DNA of 64,000 nucleotides from assembly GCF_000938265.1 (NCBI RefSeq), contig NZ_JYFC01000001.1:372001-436000 (forward strand), read 5' to 3'. The notes below the pieces were generated by a model. That model ran no database searches, was not told where the DNA came from, and saw nothing but the letters and a program-made list of their open reading frames with translations. The translations under genes were made by a program, and so were the position numbers. Position 1 is the first letter of the stretch. Each line of letters begins with the position of its first letter. The stretch comes from Agreia bicolorata (lineage in GTDB: Bacteria; Actinomycetota; Actinomycetes; Actinomycetales; Microbacteriaceae). Positions 16,126 through 25,968 of the stretch are shown in pieces.

Positions 16126-17898
16126 ATGTACAGAACCAACTACGCGTCCTCGCTCACCCGCGAAGACGTGGGCCTCGAAGTCATGCTCTCCGGCTGGGTC
16201 GCCCGCATCCGCGACCACGGCGGTGTCGCCTTCATCGACCTGCGCGACGCATCCGGAATCGCTCAGGTCACGTTCCGTGACGAGTTGGTGGCCACGGCCG
16301 AGAGTCTGCGGGTCGAGTCGGTCGTCACCGTCAAGGGAATCGTTCGCGAGCGTCCCGCTGGCAACGTGAACACCACGATCGCGTCCGGTGAGGTCGAGAT
16401 CCAGGCGACCAGCCTCGAGGTTCTCGCCGCCAGTGATGTGCTGCCGTTCCAGCTCGACGACGAGCCCGGCGAGGAGACCCGCCTGGCATACCGCTATCTC
16501 GATCTTCGTCGTGAGAACGCCGCGTACCCGCTGAAGCTGCGCTCCAAAGTGTCGGCCGCCGTTCGAAACGTTCTCGTCGACGAGGACTTCGTCGAGGTCG
16601 AGACACCGACCCTCACCCACTCGACTCCCGAGGGCGCACGCGACTTCCTTGTGCCGGCCAGGCTCAAGCCCGGCACGTTCTACGCTCTGCCCCAGAGCCC
16701 ACAGCTGTTCAAGCAGCTCCTGATGGTCGGCGGCTTCGAGAAGTACTTCCAGATCGCTCGCTGCTACCGCGACGAAGACTTCAGGGCCGACAGGCAGCCG
16801 GAGTTCACGCAGCTCGATGTCGAGATGAGCTTCGTCGATCAAGAAGAGGTCATCGCACTCGCCGAAAAGGTGCTGCGAGCCATGTGGCGCACAATCGATG
16901 TCGAGCTCCCCACTCCGCTTCCCCGCATGACCTATGCAGAGGCAATGCGTCGCTTCGGCTCTGACAAGCCCGACCTGCGCTTCGGCCTCGAGCTCGTCGA
17001 GTTCACCGAGTACTTCGAGGGCAGCGACTTCGCCATCTTCAAGGCGCCCTACGTCGGTGCGGTCGTGATGCCCGGCGGTGCCGGTCAGGCACGCCGCGCC
17101 CTCGATGCGTGGCAGGAGTGGGCGAAGCAGCGCGGCGCCAAGGGCCTCGCCTATGTGCTGGTCGGCGAAGACGGAGAGCTTCGTGGCCCGGTCGCCAAGA
17201 ACCTGTCCGATGAGGAGCGCGCCGGACTCGTGGCGCACGCCGGCGCACAGCCCGGCGACTGCATCTTCTTCGCAGCGGGAGCCGCAAAGGCGTCACGCGG
17301 TCTTCTCGGCGCGCTTCGCGGCGAGATCGCGGCACGCCAGGGTCTTATCGACCCGAACGCCTGGGCCTTCACCTGGGTGGTCGACGCTCCCCTGTTCGAG
17401 CCCGCAGGCGATGCCGTCGCGAGTGGCGACGTCGCCGTCGGCGGCGGCGCGTGGACCGCAGTACACCACGCCTTCACCTCGCCCAAGCCCGAGTTCATCG
17501 ACACCTTCGACTCCGACCCCGAATCGGCTCTGTCATACGCCTACGACATCGTCTGCAACGGCAACGAGATCGGCGGCGGCAGCATCCGTATCCACACCCG
17601 CGAGCTGCAGGAGCGCGTCTTCAAGATCATGGGCATCAGCGAGGAGGAGGCGCAGGAGAAATTCGGCTTCCTGTTGCAGGCCTTCGCCTTCGGTGCCCCG
17701 CCGCACGGCGGATTCGCGATGGGCTTCGACCGCGTCGTGTCGCTTCTTGCGGCGACAGACTCGATCCGCGACGTCATCGCCTTCCCCAAGTCGGGCGGCG
17801 GCAACGACCCGCTCACGGGTGCGCCGGCCGAGCTCGAGACGGTGCAGCAGGTCGAGTTGTACCGCACGCTCGGCGTCCAGGCTCTGCCCCAGAAGTAA
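16126..17898 (+). CDS. aspS: Aspartyl-tRNA synthetase, probably Asp/Asn non-discriminating
   Basis: A 590-residue class IIb synthetase. The N-terminal OB anticodon-binding domain is at about residues 14-100, and the catalytic core has motif 2 ([20 protein letters not shown]) and motif 3 ([13 protein letters not shown]). The bacterial GAD insertion domain lies between about 280 and 410. Residues in [13 protein letters not shown] show the His-Gly pair found in non-discriminating enzymes that also charge tRNA-Asn for the GatCAB route; discriminating enzymes such as that of E. coli have Leu there. The ATG at 16126 follows the DedA stop by 18 nt; the Shine-Dalgarno is weak. Confidence 0.96.
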   Translation: MYRTNYASSLTREDVGLEVMLSGWVARIRDHGGVAFIDLRDASGIAQVTFRDELVATAESLRVESVVTVKGIVRERPAGNVNTTIASGEVEIQATSLEVLAASDVLPFQLDDEPGEETRLAYRYLDLRRENAAYPLKLRSKVSAAVRNVLVDEDFVEVETPTLTHSTPEGARDFLVPARLKPGTFYALPQSPQLFKQLLMVGGFEKYFQIARCYRDEDFRADRQPEFTQLDVEMSFVDQEEVIALAEKVLRAMWRTIDVELPTPLPRMTYAEAMRRFGSDKPDLRFGLELVEFTEYFEGSDFAIFKAPYVGAVVMPGGAGQARRALDAWQEWAKQRGAKGLAYVLVGEDGELRGPVAKNLSDEERAGLVAHAGAQPGDCIFFAAGAAKASRGLLGALRGEIAARQGLIDPNAWAFTWVVDAPLFEPAGDAVASGDVAVGGGAWTAVHHAFTSPKPEFIDTFDSDPESALSYAYDIVCNGNEIGGGSIRIHTRELQERVFKIMGISEEEAQEKFGFLLQAFAFGAPPHGGFAMGFDRVVSLLAATDSIRDVIAFPKSGGGNDPLTGAPAELETVQQVELYRTLGVQALPQK

Positions 17899-17922
17899 CC
17901 CCGCGGCACGAGGGACCCTCGC

Positions 17923-18858
17923 CTACGGGTGCAGGTGTTCCTCGTGCTGCGCGTGCTCCGCCGGTTCGATCTGGAACGTGGAGTGGCCGACGTCGAAGTG
18001 CGCAGACAGACACGTTGAAAGTCGATCGAGCAGCCGGCCCGACTCCCCTCGTTCGAAGACCGCCGGCTCGACAACGACGTGTGCCGAGAAGATGTTCTTG
18101 CCCGTCGTCACGGCCCACACGTGCACGTCGTGCACCTCCACAACACCGTCCTCCGCGAGGATGTGACTGCGAATCTCCGCCACGTCGGTCTCGACGGGCG
18201 TCTGCTGCAACAACACCCGGATGACGTCGCGCAGCAACGAGATGGCGCGAGGAATGATCATGGCCGCGATCACAAGTGACGCGATCGCGTCGGCCGGGGC
18301 GAAGCCAGTTAGCAGGATCACGATCGAGGCCACGATCACCGTCGCCGATCCGAGCAGGTCGCCGAACACCTCGAGGTACGCTCCGCGCATATTCAATGAC
18401 GAGCTCGCTCCCCCTCGAAGCAGCATCAGAGCGCCGAAGTTGGCGACCAGACCGATGACGGCGACTACGAGCAGAGGCACCGGAGGAATCTGCACGTCTT
18501 CGGGCGTGATGAGCCGAGAGATACCCTCGATGGCCACGAACGTCGCCACCCCGATCAGCAGTATCCCGTTGAACAACGCGGCAAAGACCTCCACGCGCTG
18601 AAAGCCGAAGCTGTGCCTGTCTGTCGCCGGGCGAGCCGCGATGATCGTCGCGACGAGCGCCACGGTGAGCCCGATGAGATCGGATGCCATGTGCCCCGCG
18701 TCGGCGAGGAGCGCGAGGGAGCCGGTAGCCAGGGCGCCGACAACCTCGACGATCAGGACGGTCGCGACGATAGCGATTGCCCAGCCGAGTCGGGCGCGGT
18801 TCGTGGTGGCCGAAGCGTGATCGTGGGAGCCGTGGGAATGCTGTTCAGTGCGTGCCAT
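17923..18858 (-). CDS. Cation diffusion facilitator (CzcD-like Zn/Co exporter)
   Basis: A 311-residue CDF exporter with six TM helices and a cytoplasmic C-terminal domain. The metal sites are visible: LLADAGHMASD in TM2 and YLEVFGDLLGS in TM5 (HxxxD and D/G-D patterns). The N-terminus is histidine-rich (EQHSHGSHDH) and the C-terminus ends HAQHEEHLHP, both likely metal-binding. It extrudes Zn(II) or Co(II) by proton antiport. The ATG at 18858 has GGAG 5 nt upstream; the GTG at 18864 lies too close to that site. No metal-responsive regulator is adjacent. Confidence 0.93.
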   Translation of the reverse strand: MARTEQHSHGSHDHASATTNRARLGWAIAIVATVLIVEVVGALATGSLALLADAGHMASDLIGLTVALVATIIAARPATDRHSFGFQRVEVFAALFNGILLIGVATFVAIEGISRLITPEDVQIPPVPLLVVAVIGLVANFGALMLLRGGASSSLNMRGAYLEVFGDLLGSATVIVASIVILLTGFAPADAIASLVIAAMIIPRAISLLRDVIRVLLQQTPVETDVAEIRSHILAEDGVVEVHDVHVWAVTTGKNIFSAHVVVEPAVFERGESGRLLDRLSTCLSAHFDVGHSTFQIEPAEHAQHEEHLHP

Positions 18859-18905
18859 TGTCACTCCAGCGTAGGCACGCTCCGGGACTACGCCTAACGA
18901 CTGCG

Positions 18906-19520
18906 CTAGTTAGGAATGACGCTCATTCTCAACACGGGAACGAGCTCGCGGAACGCCCGACTGCGGTGGCTGTCAGCGTTCTTCTGCTCCGGCGTGAGTT
19001 CGGCCGCAGAGGCATCTCCGCCGTCGGGAACGAAGATCGGATCGTAACCGAATCCGTTCTCGCCGCGCGGCGCATCCACGATTCGCCCCGGCCATTCGCC
19101 CACGGCGAAATGATCACTGGCGGCCTGGCCCTGCTGCCCGGGCACAACGACGGCGATCGTGCAGGCATACCAACCGGTGCGGTGCGGGTCTTTGATGTCT
19201 GCCAGCTGATCGAGCAGGAGCTCGAGATTCGCGGTCGCCCCTCGGCCGTGTCCCGCCCATCGCGCGGAGAAAATACCGGGCGCACCACCGAGAACGTCGA
19301 CGCATATGCCCGAGTCATCGGCGAGGGCGGGGAGCCCGGTGTGCGCCGCAGCGGCACGAGCCTTGATCAGAGCGTTGTCGGCGAACGAGACGCCGTCTTC
19401 GATCGGTTCGGGTCCGTCGTAGGCCACGATCTCGAGCTCAGGGATCTCGGCGGCCAGAATCTTCTGGAATTCCTCGACCTTGTGCGCGTTGTGCGTCGCC
19501 AGAACGACCCGGATGCTCAT
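18906..19520 (-). CDS. rdgB: Non-canonical purine NTP pyrophosphatase (HAM1/RdgB)
   Basis: A 204-residue house-cleaning enzyme that hydrolyses dITP, ITP and XTP to monophosphates. It has the N-terminal substrate motif [11 protein letters not shown] (family S/T-x-N-x-x-K), the metal site [18 protein letters not shown] at about 65-82, and the C-terminal [12 protein letters not shown] and SHRSRAF. It is the last gene of murI-rph-rdgB; its start overlaps the rph stop by 4 nt. A 6-bp inverted repeat (18893-18898 and 18909-18914) straddles the stop codon. Confidence 0.95.
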   Translation of the reverse strand: MSIRVVLATHNAHKVEEFQKILAAEIPELEIVAYDGPEPIEDGVSFADNALIKARAAAAHTGLPALADDSGICVDVLGGAPGIFSARWAGHGRGATANLELLLDQLADIKDPHRTGWYACTIAVVVPGQQGQAASDHFAVGEWPGRIVDAPRGENGFGYDPIFVPDGGDASAAELTPEQKNADSHRSRAFRELVPVLRMSVIPN

Positions 19521-20257
19521 TCGCCCGACCCGAGAGCCGTCGCCTGAATCTCGGCTAACTCGGCCGTGCCCGCCAGCGCGAGATCGAGCAGGGCATCGAG
19601 CTCCGCGCGATCGAAGGGGGCGCCCTCGGCCGTGCCTTGCACCTCGACGAAGAGCCCGCGGCCTGTGACGACCACGTTCATGTCGGTTTCCGCGCGCACG
19701 TCCTCGACGTATGCGAGATCAAGCATGGGAACACCGTCGATGATGCCCACCGACACGGCCGACAGGCTGTCGATGAGTGGCTGCGACTTCTGCCCGATGA
19801 ACTTCTTGGTGCGGGCCCATTCGATCGCATCGACCAGTGCGACATACGCGCCGGTGATGGCCGCCGTGCGCGTGCCGCCGTCTGCCTGCAATACGTCGCA
19901 GTCGATCACGATCGTGTTCTCGCCGAGAGCCTTCATGTCAACGACAGCACGAAGGCTTCGGCCGATCAGGCGGGAGATCTCGTGCGTGCGACCACCGATC
20001 TTGCCCTTGACCGCTTCACGGTCCATGCGGTCGTTCGTCGAGCGAGGCAGCATGGAGTATTCGGCCGTGACCCATCCCTGGCCCTTGCCCTGCTTCCACC
20101 GGGGAACGCCGTTGGTGAACGACGCGGTGCAGAGCACGCGCGTCTTGCCGAACGAGATCAGTGCCGAGCCCTCGGCCTGGTCGCTCCATCCACGCTCGAT
20201 GGTGATGGGGCGCAGCTGATTGGCGGTGCGTCCGTCTTTGCGGAAATCGTTCGACAT
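19517..20257 (-). CDS. rph: Ribonuclease PH
   Basis: A 246-residue phosphorolytic 3'-5' exoribonuclease that trims tRNA 3' ends. It shows the N-terminal family start with [16 protein letters not shown], the RNA-binding region [10 protein letters not shown], the phosphate-binding [15 protein letters not shown] (about 124-138) and the C-terminal SVGIIDG and LDLAYVEDV. Length matches the family (about 240). It lies 18 nt downstream of murI and overlaps rdgB, a conserved actinobacterial operon order. Confidence 0.97.
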   Translation of the reverse strand: MSNDFRKDGRTANQLRPITIERGWSDQAEGSALISFGKTRVLCTASFTNGVPRWKQGKGQGWVTAEYSMLPRSTNDRMDREAVKGKIGGRTHEISRLIGRSLRAVVDMKALGENTIVIDCDVLQADGGTRTAAITGAYVALVDAIEWARTKKFIGQKSQPLIDSLSAVSVGIIDGVPMLDLAYVEDVRAETDMNVVVTGRGLFVEVQGTAEGAPFDRAELDALLDLALAGTAELAEIQATALGSGE

Positions 20258-20275
20258 GGTGTCTCCAGGAGTGAA

Positions 20276-21100
20276 TCAGTGGATGGGGGGAATTGTAATG
20301 ACGCCGGTCTCGACGAATTCGACCGCTTCGACCTGTCGTCCGAGCATCAGATCTGCAAGGCGCATGAACTCGTCGGCGCTCGCGCCCGTTGCCTCGTACC
20401 GGTGCACGGGCGGTGCCGACGACGTGCGTTCGATTCCGCGGCTCACGAGCTCACGGAACACATCGTTCGCCGTCTCGGTGTCACTCGAGACGAGACGCAC
20501 GCCGTCTCCCATCACGTAGGAGATGGCGCCCTTCAGAAAGGGGTAGTGCGTGCAACCGAGCACGAGCGTGTCGATGTCGTGCTCGCGAAGCGGGGCAAGA
20601 TAGTCCTCCGCCACGGAAAAGAGTTCACGGCTCGTCGTATCACCCGCTTCGACGAATTCAACGAAACGAGGGCACGCCTGAGTGAAGAGTTCGAGATGTG
20701 GAGCCGCGGCGAACGCATCGTTGTACGCCCTGGAGCGAATCGTTCCCTCGGTGCCGATCACGCCCACCTTGAGATTTCTGGTCGACGATACCGCGGCGCG
20801 AACCGCAGGCTGGATCACTTCGACGACGGGAACGGAGTACCTCTCGCGAGCATCACGCAGCATGGCCGCGGAGGCGGTGTTGCAGGCGATGACAAGCATC
20901 TTCACGCCCTGCGCAACCAAGGTGTCGAGAGCCTCGAGGGCGAACTCCCTGACTTCAGCGAGCGGGCGCGGCCCGTAAGGAGATCGAGCGGTGTCGCCTA
21001 TGTATGTGATGGATTCCCGGGGCAGCTGGTCGCGGATGGACCGGGCCACAGATAATCCGCCGACACCGGAATCGAAGACTCCGATCGGCGCATCACTCAC
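20276..21100 (-). CDS. murI: Glutamate racemase
   Basis: A 274-residue cytoplasmic enzyme that makes D-glutamate for peptidoglycan. Its two catalytic cysteines are visible in [10 protein letters not shown] (about residue 74) and [11 protein letters not shown] (about 181). [16 protein letters not shown] at the N-terminus and [13 protein letters not shown] complete the signature. It is the first gene of murI-rph-rdgB. The start is GTG at 21100 with no Shine-Dalgarno but a TAGTCT hexamer 6 nt upstream, so it is probably leaderless. It is divergent from pncB. Confidence 0.96.
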   Translation of the reverse strand: MSDAPIGVFDSGVGGLSVARSIRDQLPRESITYIGDTARSPYGPRPLAEVREFALEALDTLVAQGVKMLVIACNTASAAMLRDARERYSVPVVEVIQPAVRAAVSSTRNLKVGVIGTEGTIRSRAYNDAFAAAPHLELFTQACPRFVEFVEAGDTTSRELFSVAEDYLAPLREHDIDTLVLGCTHYPFLKGAISYVMGDGVRLVSSDTETANDVFRELVSRGIERTSSAPPVHRYEATGASADEFMRLADLMLGRQVEAVEFVETGVITIPPIH

Positions 21101-21106
21101 CCATCA

Positions 21107-21138
21107 AGACTACTGCGCGCACGACCCGCGGATATGCT
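21107..21138. promoter_or_regulatory. Divergent leaderless promoters of murI and pncB
   Basis: Within the 44-nt gap, TAGTCT reads toward murI (21107-21112, 6 nt before its GTG) and TATGCT reads toward pncB (21133-21138, 6 nt before its GTG). Neither gene has a Shine-Dalgarno. The two -10 elements are only 20 nt apart, so the polymerase footprints must overlap and the promoters may compete. Inferred from sequence. Confidence 0.5.
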
Positions 21139-21144
21139 TGCCCG

Positions 21145-22446
21145 GTGACCGCCGCATCCTCGCTTCTCACCGACCGTTACGAACTCACGATGCTCGATGC
21201 GGCGATTCAAGCCGGCACTCATGAGCGCGAATGCGTCTTCGAGGCCTTCGCCCGCCGATTGCCCCAGGGGCGGCGCTACGGCATCGTGGCGGGAACAGGG
21301 CGCCTCCTCGAGCTCATCGAGGCCTTCCGTTTCGGCGATGCCGAACTCACCTGGCTCGCAGAGCAGGGCGTGGTGCGCACCGCGGCACTCGATTGGCTCG
21401 CCGACTACCGTTTTCGGGGCACCATCTCGGGATACCGCGAGGGCGAGGTCTACTTCCCGAACTCCCCCATCCTCGTTGTCGATTCCACATTCGCCGAGGG
21501 AGTGATCCTCGAGACCCTGATTCTGAGCGTGCTGAACTACGACTCCTCCGTCGCGAGTGCTGCGTCGCGCATGGTGTCGGCCGCGGCAGGCCGTCCCCTG
21601 GCCGAGATGGGATCGCGACGCACGGGAGAGAGATCGGCCGTCGCCGCCGCGCGCGCCGCATACATCGCCGGCTTCGGCGCTACGTCGAACCTTGAGGCCG
21701 GGCGCAGCTGGGGCATCCCGACGATGGGCACCGCTGCCCACGCGTTCACTCTCCTGCACGACAGCGAGGAGGCCGCCTTCCAGGCGCAGGTCGACGCGCT
21801 CGGTCCATCGACCACCCTCCTCGTCGACACGTTCGACGTGCACCGCGGCGTCGAGCTCGCCGTCAAGGTCGCCGGAGATCAACTCGGGGCGGTCCGCCTC
21901 GACTCCGGAGACCTCCCCTCGCTCGTGAAAGCCGTTCGTGAGCAGCTCGATTCCCTCGGCAACCACAACACCAAGATCACCGTCACGAACGACCTCGACG
22001 AGTACACGATCGCAGCATTGTCGGCCTCGCCGGTCGACTCCTACGGGGTCGGCACCTCGGTCGTGACCGGGTCGGGCTCCCCCGCGGCCGGCATGGTCTA
22101 CAAGCTCGTCGCGCACACCGACGCCGCGGGCGAATGGGTCTCCGTGGCCAAGAAGTCCGCAGAAAAGGCCACGGTCGGGGGCCGCAAGAACCCGGTCCGC
22201 CGAATCAACTCGTCCGGGCGCTCGACGGCGGAGACGATCCACGTCGGAGAGGCCACACGGCCCGAGGCATCCGATCGCGAGCTGCTCGTCACTCTGGTCG
22301 ACAACGGCGTCGTGGATCAGAGCTTCACCGGCCCCGAGGGTGTCGAGCGCGCACGCGCGCACAGGGCAGACGCGATCGCCGAGCTCCCAGACCAGGCGTT
22401 CCGTCTGGGCCGCGGCGAGCCGGTGATCCCGACGCTGTACGTCTGA
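21145..22446 (+). CDS. pncB: Nicotinate phosphoribosyltransferase
   Basis: A 433-residue enzyme of the Preiss-Handler NAD salvage pathway, converting nicotinate and PRPP to NaMN. N-terminal LLTDRYELTMLDAAIQAG is the family signature. LAEMGSRRTG and the substrate-loop TMGTAAHAFTLLHDSEEAAF at about 193-212 are conserved, as are VRLDSGDLPSLVK and the phosphate-binding YGVGTSVVTGSGSPAAGMVY region. The start is the GTG at 21145, 6 nt after a TATGCT hexamer without Shine-Dalgarno. It is convergent with the DUF3039 gene (13-nt gap). Confidence 0.95.
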   Translation: MTAASSLLTDRYELTMLDAAIQAGTHERECVFEAFARRLPQGRRYGIVAGTGRLLELIEAFRFGDAELTWLAEQGVVRTAALDWLADYRFRGTISGYREGEVYFPNSPILVVDSTFAEGVILETLILSVLNYDSSVASAASRMVSAAAGRPLAEMGSRRTGERSAVAAARAAYIAGFGATSNLEAGRSWGIPTMGTAAHAFTLLHDSEEAAFQAQVDALGPSTTLLVDTFDVHRGVELAVKVAGDQLGAVRLDSGDLPSLVKAVREQLDSLGNHNTKITVTNDLDEYTIAALSASPVDSYGVGTSVVTGSGSPAAGMVYKLVAHTDAAGEWVSVAKKSAEKATVGGRKNPVRRINSSGRSTAETIHVGEATRPEASDRELLVTLVDNGVVDQSFTGPEGVERARAHRADAIAELPDQAFRLGRGEPVIPTLYV

Positions 22447-22459
22447 CCGAGGTGGGCGG

Positions 22460-22765
22460 CTACTCCGGCTTCAGTCCCTCGTAGATGCGCTTGCAGTCGG
22501 GGCACACGGGAAACTTCTCGGGGTCGCGGCCCGGCAGCCACTTCTTGCCGCAGAGAGCCTTGACGGGCTTGCCGGTCATCGCCGACTCAAGAATCTGCTC
22601 TTTCTTGACGTAGTGCGAGAAGCGCTCGTGATCGCCCGGTTCGATGGCTTCTTGCTCGAGCAGCTCTTCGAGCTCACGGTCGAGAGTCGATGTGCCGCCG
22701 CCCTCGCGGGGCCCGCCGGGCTCGGCGATGCTGGCTGTTGGACTGAAGTGAGGAACGTGACTCAT
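22460..22765 (-). CDS. DUF3039 family protein
   Basis: A 101-residue acidic, soluble actinobacterial protein of unknown function. The conserved DUF3039 core is present (EPGDHERFSHYVKKEQILES and ALCGKKWLPGRDPEKFPVCP). Three cysteines (CGKKW, CPDC) and a nearby histidine could bind zinc. The ATG at 22765 has no Shine-Dalgarno, but TAGACT lies 6 nt upstream, so it is likely leaderless. It stands alone between pncB and an ABC exporter. Confidence 0.9.
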   Translation of the reverse strand: MSHVPHFSPTASIAEPGGPREGGGTSTLDRELEELLEQEAIEPGDHERFSHYVKKEQILESAMTGKPVKALCGKKWLPGRDPEKFPVCPDCKRIYEGLKPE

Positions 22766-22842
22766 GAGCCCAGTCTAATTTCACGGAGCGCAACCGTGAC
22801 CCTCCAGACAGTGTGGGATGCGCGCACCCACCGGGCGCACGA

Positions 22843-24414
22843 TCAGTTGCGCAGCGCTGCGGCCAGGATGTCTGGACCGCGACGGTCGAAGATGGCGCCG
22901 CCGACGACGGTGCCGGCGACGAACACGACCACACCGGCGCCCGCGCCCCACCAGAGCGACGGCCAGAACGCCGACTCGTCGCCGAGGAGCCCGAAGATGG
23001 CATAGGTGACAGACGGCGCCGCGAACAGCGCTGTGAGAAGAACGAAGCCAATCTGCACGACGAAGCCGGTGCCGCCGCCGACCTGAGGCTGAGAGAAGGG
23101 CCCGTCGCCCGGACGAACGGCCGGGTAGGGGAACAGAGACGACAGAAAGTTTCCGACGCCGAGACCTGCGAGCAGCAAGACAGTGCTGACGCCCAGGATC
23201 GCGGGCAACGTCGCGAAGCTGTCGGCGAAGAACGCCGCCGCGACCGATCCGACAGCAATGAGCGGAATACCCATCGCAAGCACGGGAGCTGTGCGCCCCA
23301 GCCGATCGGCAAATCCGACCCGGCTCGCGGAGACATGCAGCCAGACGGCCGAGTTGTCGAGAGCAACATCGTTGTGCACCGAGAACGCCAAGGTCACGCA
23401 CAGTGCCGGCACTGTGAGCAGAACGAGGTAGGTGAGCGGGATACCCGCGATGACAAAAGCCAGGAACACGACGACCAGGAATCCAAAGACGCCGATGACG
23501 GGAACCGGGTAACGGGCATCGCGCGCCCAGTATGTGAAGCTTCGAGCGGCGACAGCACCCGCGCGGGTGGTGGGTGTTCGAGCGAACCATCCGAGATTTG
23601 CGTGCTCCCGCTCAGGCGCATTGCGCTGCGCGGTGACGAGCACCCGGGCGACCAGCGCCCTCCACGAAAGCCAAAGCAGAGCGAGGAAGGCAAGTGCGAT
23701 AAGGAGTTTGAGCGTGATCTCGCCAGCGGGCACCTCCCTCGCGGCATCGGCAGGCAGAGCCCATGCAGCGCCGAGAGGACTCCAGCTCAGAGCGTCGGCC
23801 GCAGCGCCGGCAAGGCCGGATCCGTCTCGGCCCCAGTTGACGCTGACCCAGAGCACAACGGCCGGCGATGCCAACACGATGAGAACAATGGTGAGAAGCG
23901 TCGCCGTTTCGCGAGACCGGCGAGTGGCGAGGCCAATGGCAGCAAGGAGAGAGGTGACACGAGATGCGAGAACAACCGTCGCGACGACGATGACGGCTGC
24001 GAGCAAGGCCAGGAGGATCGTCGCCGCGTTCTGCGACCAGACACGAACCGTGAACGCAGCCAAGACAAGGGTCAGAATCACGGGCAGACTAACGAGGCCC
24101 GCCACCGCAAGGCCGCGCGCCAATGTCGACGCAGGAATGCCGAACAAAGCGAATCTGCGTGGGTCGAGAGGGTCGGGCACCGTCGAAACCAGCGGTCCGA
24201 CAATGAATGCCAGAACCACGATCGAGCCACCGAGAACGATTGTGGTGCGTGCCTCATCGGAGCCAGGAACGAGCGACGACAGCACCCACGTGCAGGCGAC
24301 CGTAAGCGCAAGAGAAGCAAGGACGCTCACGACGACCCCGACATTTTGCTTTGGGGTGCGGTTGAACGTGTTGCCGAGAAGCCTCAGCTTCAGTTTGAGG
24401 AATTCAGCAACCAT
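22843..24414 (-). CDS. ABC-2-like multi-TM exporter permease
   Basis: A 523-residue membrane protein with 12 or more hydrophobic segments in two halves and small cytoplasmic loops. No close named family is recognised. The arrangement directly after an ABC ATPase (25-nt overlap) and the EFLKLKLRLLGNTF amphipathic start mark it as the exporter permease. The ATG at 24414 has GGAAGG 6 nt upstream, located inside the ATPase gene, so translation is coupled. Similar large actinobacterial permeases are annotated as hypothetical transporter proteins; substrate unknown. Confidence 0.8.
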   Translation of the reverse strand: MVAEFLKLKLRLLGNTFNRTPKQNVGVVVSVLASLALTVACTWVLSSLVPGSDEARTTIVLGGSIVVLAFIVGPLVSTVPDPLDPRRFALFGIPASTLARGLAVAGLVSLPVILTLVLAAFTVRVWSQNAATILLALLAAVIVVATVVLASRVTSLLAAIGLATRRSRETATLLTIVLIVLASPAVVLWVSVNWGRDGSGLAGAAADALSWSPLGAAWALPADAAREVPAGEITLKLLIALAFLALLWLSWRALVARVLVTAQRNAPEREHANLGWFARTPTTRAGAVAARSFTYWARDARYPVPVIGVFGFLVVVFLAFVIAGIPLTYLVLLTVPALCVTLAFSVHNDVALDNSAVWLHVSASRVGFADRLGRTAPVLAMGIPLIAVGSVAAAFFADSFATLPAILGVSTVLLLAGLGVGNFLSSLFPYPAVRPGDGPFSQPQVGGGTGFVVQIGFVLLTALFAAPSVTYAIFGLLGDESAFWPSLWWGAGAGVVVFVAGTVVGGAIFDRRGPDILAAALRN

Positions 24415-25955
24415 TCCATGCCTTCCGCTGCCTTGCGCCCGCCAGCGAGCTCCACGAAGCGGTCTTCCAATGTGCCACCGCGCCTGACCTCATCGACCGT
24501 GCCCTGCGCCAGAACCTGCCCCTGCACGATGATTGCCACGCCGTCGCACACACGCTGAATCATGTCCATGCTGTGGCTGGACAGAACGACGGTTCCGCCG
24601 GTCTCGACATACTTCTGCAGAATCTCGATCACATTGGCCGCCGACACCGGGTCGACGGACTCGAAAGGTTCGTCGAGCACAAGGATTCGCGGCGAATGAA
24701 TCATCGCCGCGGCGAGAGCGATCTTCTTCGTCATGCCCGCCGAGTAGTCGGCGACAAGGCGCCCGAGGGCATCCTCAAGTCCGAAGGCGGCAGCGAGGTC
24801 ATCGCTGCGCTCACGCACGGACTTGTTGTCGAGGCCGCGGAGCGTGCCCGCGTAGTAGAGCATCTGTCGGCCGGTGAGCCTGTCGAACAGGCGAAGTCGG
24901 TCGGGAAGCACTCCGATGATCTTCTTGGCCTGCGCGGGATTCGCCCACACATCGAGGTCGTTGATCGTGATCGTGCCCGAGTCGGGTCGAAGAAGACCCG
25001 TGACCATGGAGAGGGTCGTGGTCTTGCCCGCGCCGTTCGGCCCGACGATTCCATAGAACGCGCCCTGCCGAACCTCCAAATCGATACCGTCGACAGCGGT
25101 GGTGCTGCCGAACTTCTTGACCAGTCGGCTGATGGAGAGAACAACGGGCTGCTGCGCACGGAACGCCGCGCGCTCAGCCGCCTCGGCCTCCGCCAGTGCC
25201 GCTGCCTTCTTCTGTGCAGCTGTCAGCCTGACGGGCTTCGGTGCCGGCTTCCTCGCCGGCTTGCTGATCGGCTCAGCCGACGGGTCGAGAACGATAGGCG
25301 CATCGGATGCCGACGGCGCGGCCTTCGCACGAGGCGCTGCGGGTTTGCGTGGTGCGCGGGGCGCAGCGGGCACGCGGTCCGCGCCGGCCGAGGCTCGAGG
25401 AGTGCTGGTCGTGCGAGCCCGCGGAGATCGAGGCGAGGCCGGGCGAGGTTTAGTGGTGGCTTTGGCCGAAGGCGCCTCCACATGCTCGCTGTCGGCGCTT
25501 GGACCGTTCTCCTTGCTGCCATCGACCGCAGCGGCGTCGATGGCCTCGTCGTTCTCTGCGCCTGCCGCCTGCGCAGCAGCGCCATCGGTCACGGCGTCAT
25601 CGGCAACCGCGTTGTCGGCCATGTCGGTCGGGGACTGGGGTGTCACGTCGTCCTCTTCGCTGGTTGCGCCGATCGAGTCGGCGCCTGGTTCGGCAGGCTT
25701 CACCGGTCGGACTTGGGTGCGCGGCTTCGCCGTGCGTGACGGTCTCACCGTCGTGGAGGACTGCTCTGCGCTCGCCGAACGAGCTTTCGACGTTCTGGCG
25801 GCTCGCGGTTTTCGTGCTGTCGTGCCTTGTTTTGTGGGCTGAGACTGTGCGCCTTCGGCCCCGGTCGCGGATTCTGCTGCAGAGGAATTCGACTCCTCAT
25901 TCAACTTTTCGCTGCCTTCGCCCCCGGTCGCGGAAATGTCTGACTCTGAGCTCAC
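24390..25955 (-). CDS. ABC transporter ATPase with long disordered N-terminal extension
   Basis: About 521 residues. The C-terminal 230 are a standard ABC-2 ATPase: Walker A GPNGAGKTTTLSMV, the signature region in the form DYSAGMTKKIALAAAM, Walker B ILVLDEPFESVD and H-loop LSSHSMD. The first 270 or so residues are Ala/Pro/Ser/Thr/Lys-rich with an acidic middle and basic AAPRAKAAP-like blocks, and are almost certainly disordered. The signature glycine motif is SAGM rather than SGGQ, as in other ABC-2 exporters. The start is probably the GTG at 25955, with TACCTT 7 nt upstream and no Shine-Dalgarno; the ATG at 25991 would extend it by 12 residues. Confidence 0.88.
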   Translation of the reverse strand: MSSESDISATGGEGSEKLNEESNSSAAESATGAEGAQSQPTKQGTTARKPRAARTSKARSASAEQSSTTVRPSRTAKPRTQVRPVKPAEPGADSIGATSEEDDVTPQSPTDMADNAVADDAVTDGAAAQAAGAENDEAIDAAAVDGSKENGPSADSEHVEAPSAKATTKPRPASPRSPRARTTSTPRASAGADRVPAAPRAPRKPAAPRAKAAPSASDAPIVLDPSAEPISKPARKPAPKPVRLTAAQKKAAALAEAEAAERAAFRAQQPVVLSISRLVKKFGSTTAVDGIDLEVRQGAFYGIVGPNGAGKTTTLSMVTGLLRPDSGTITINDLDVWANPAQAKKIIGVLPDRLRLFDRLTGRQMLYYAGTLRGLDNKSVRERSDDLAAAFGLEDALGRLVADYSAGMTKKIALAAAMIHSPRILVLDEPFESVDPVSAANVIEILQKYVETGGTVVLSSHSMDMIQRVCDGVAIIVQGQVLAQGTVDEVRRGGTLEDRFVELAGGRKAAEGMEWLLNSSN

Positions 25956-25962
25956 CGAACTT

Positions 25963-25968
25963 AAGGTA
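25963..25968 (-). promoter_or_regulatory. -10 element of the ABC exporter operon
   Basis: TACCTT on the minus strand, 7 nt before the GTG at 25955. The remaining region up to 26242 is non-coding and divergent. It also contains TACAGT (around 26115) on the plus strand as a possible -10 for the cytidylyltransferase-like gene. No palindrome or terminator was recognised in the rest of this 287-nt gap. Confidence 0.4.

Noticed and set aside
15271-17238. A 655-codon open frame on the minus strand opposite DedA and aspS
   Set aside because: It lies entirely antisense to well-supported genes and its product is a low-complexity acidic/basic mix without motifs. Strong third-position G/C bias produces such frames; the same applies to long antisense frames at 5446-6474, 21097-22362, 22813-24558 and 32744-34054.
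22843-25955. A bacteriocin or lantibiotic self-immunity exporter
   Set aside because: The exporter pair has no adjacent precursor peptide, modification enzyme or regulator; only a generic ABC-2-like export role is supported.
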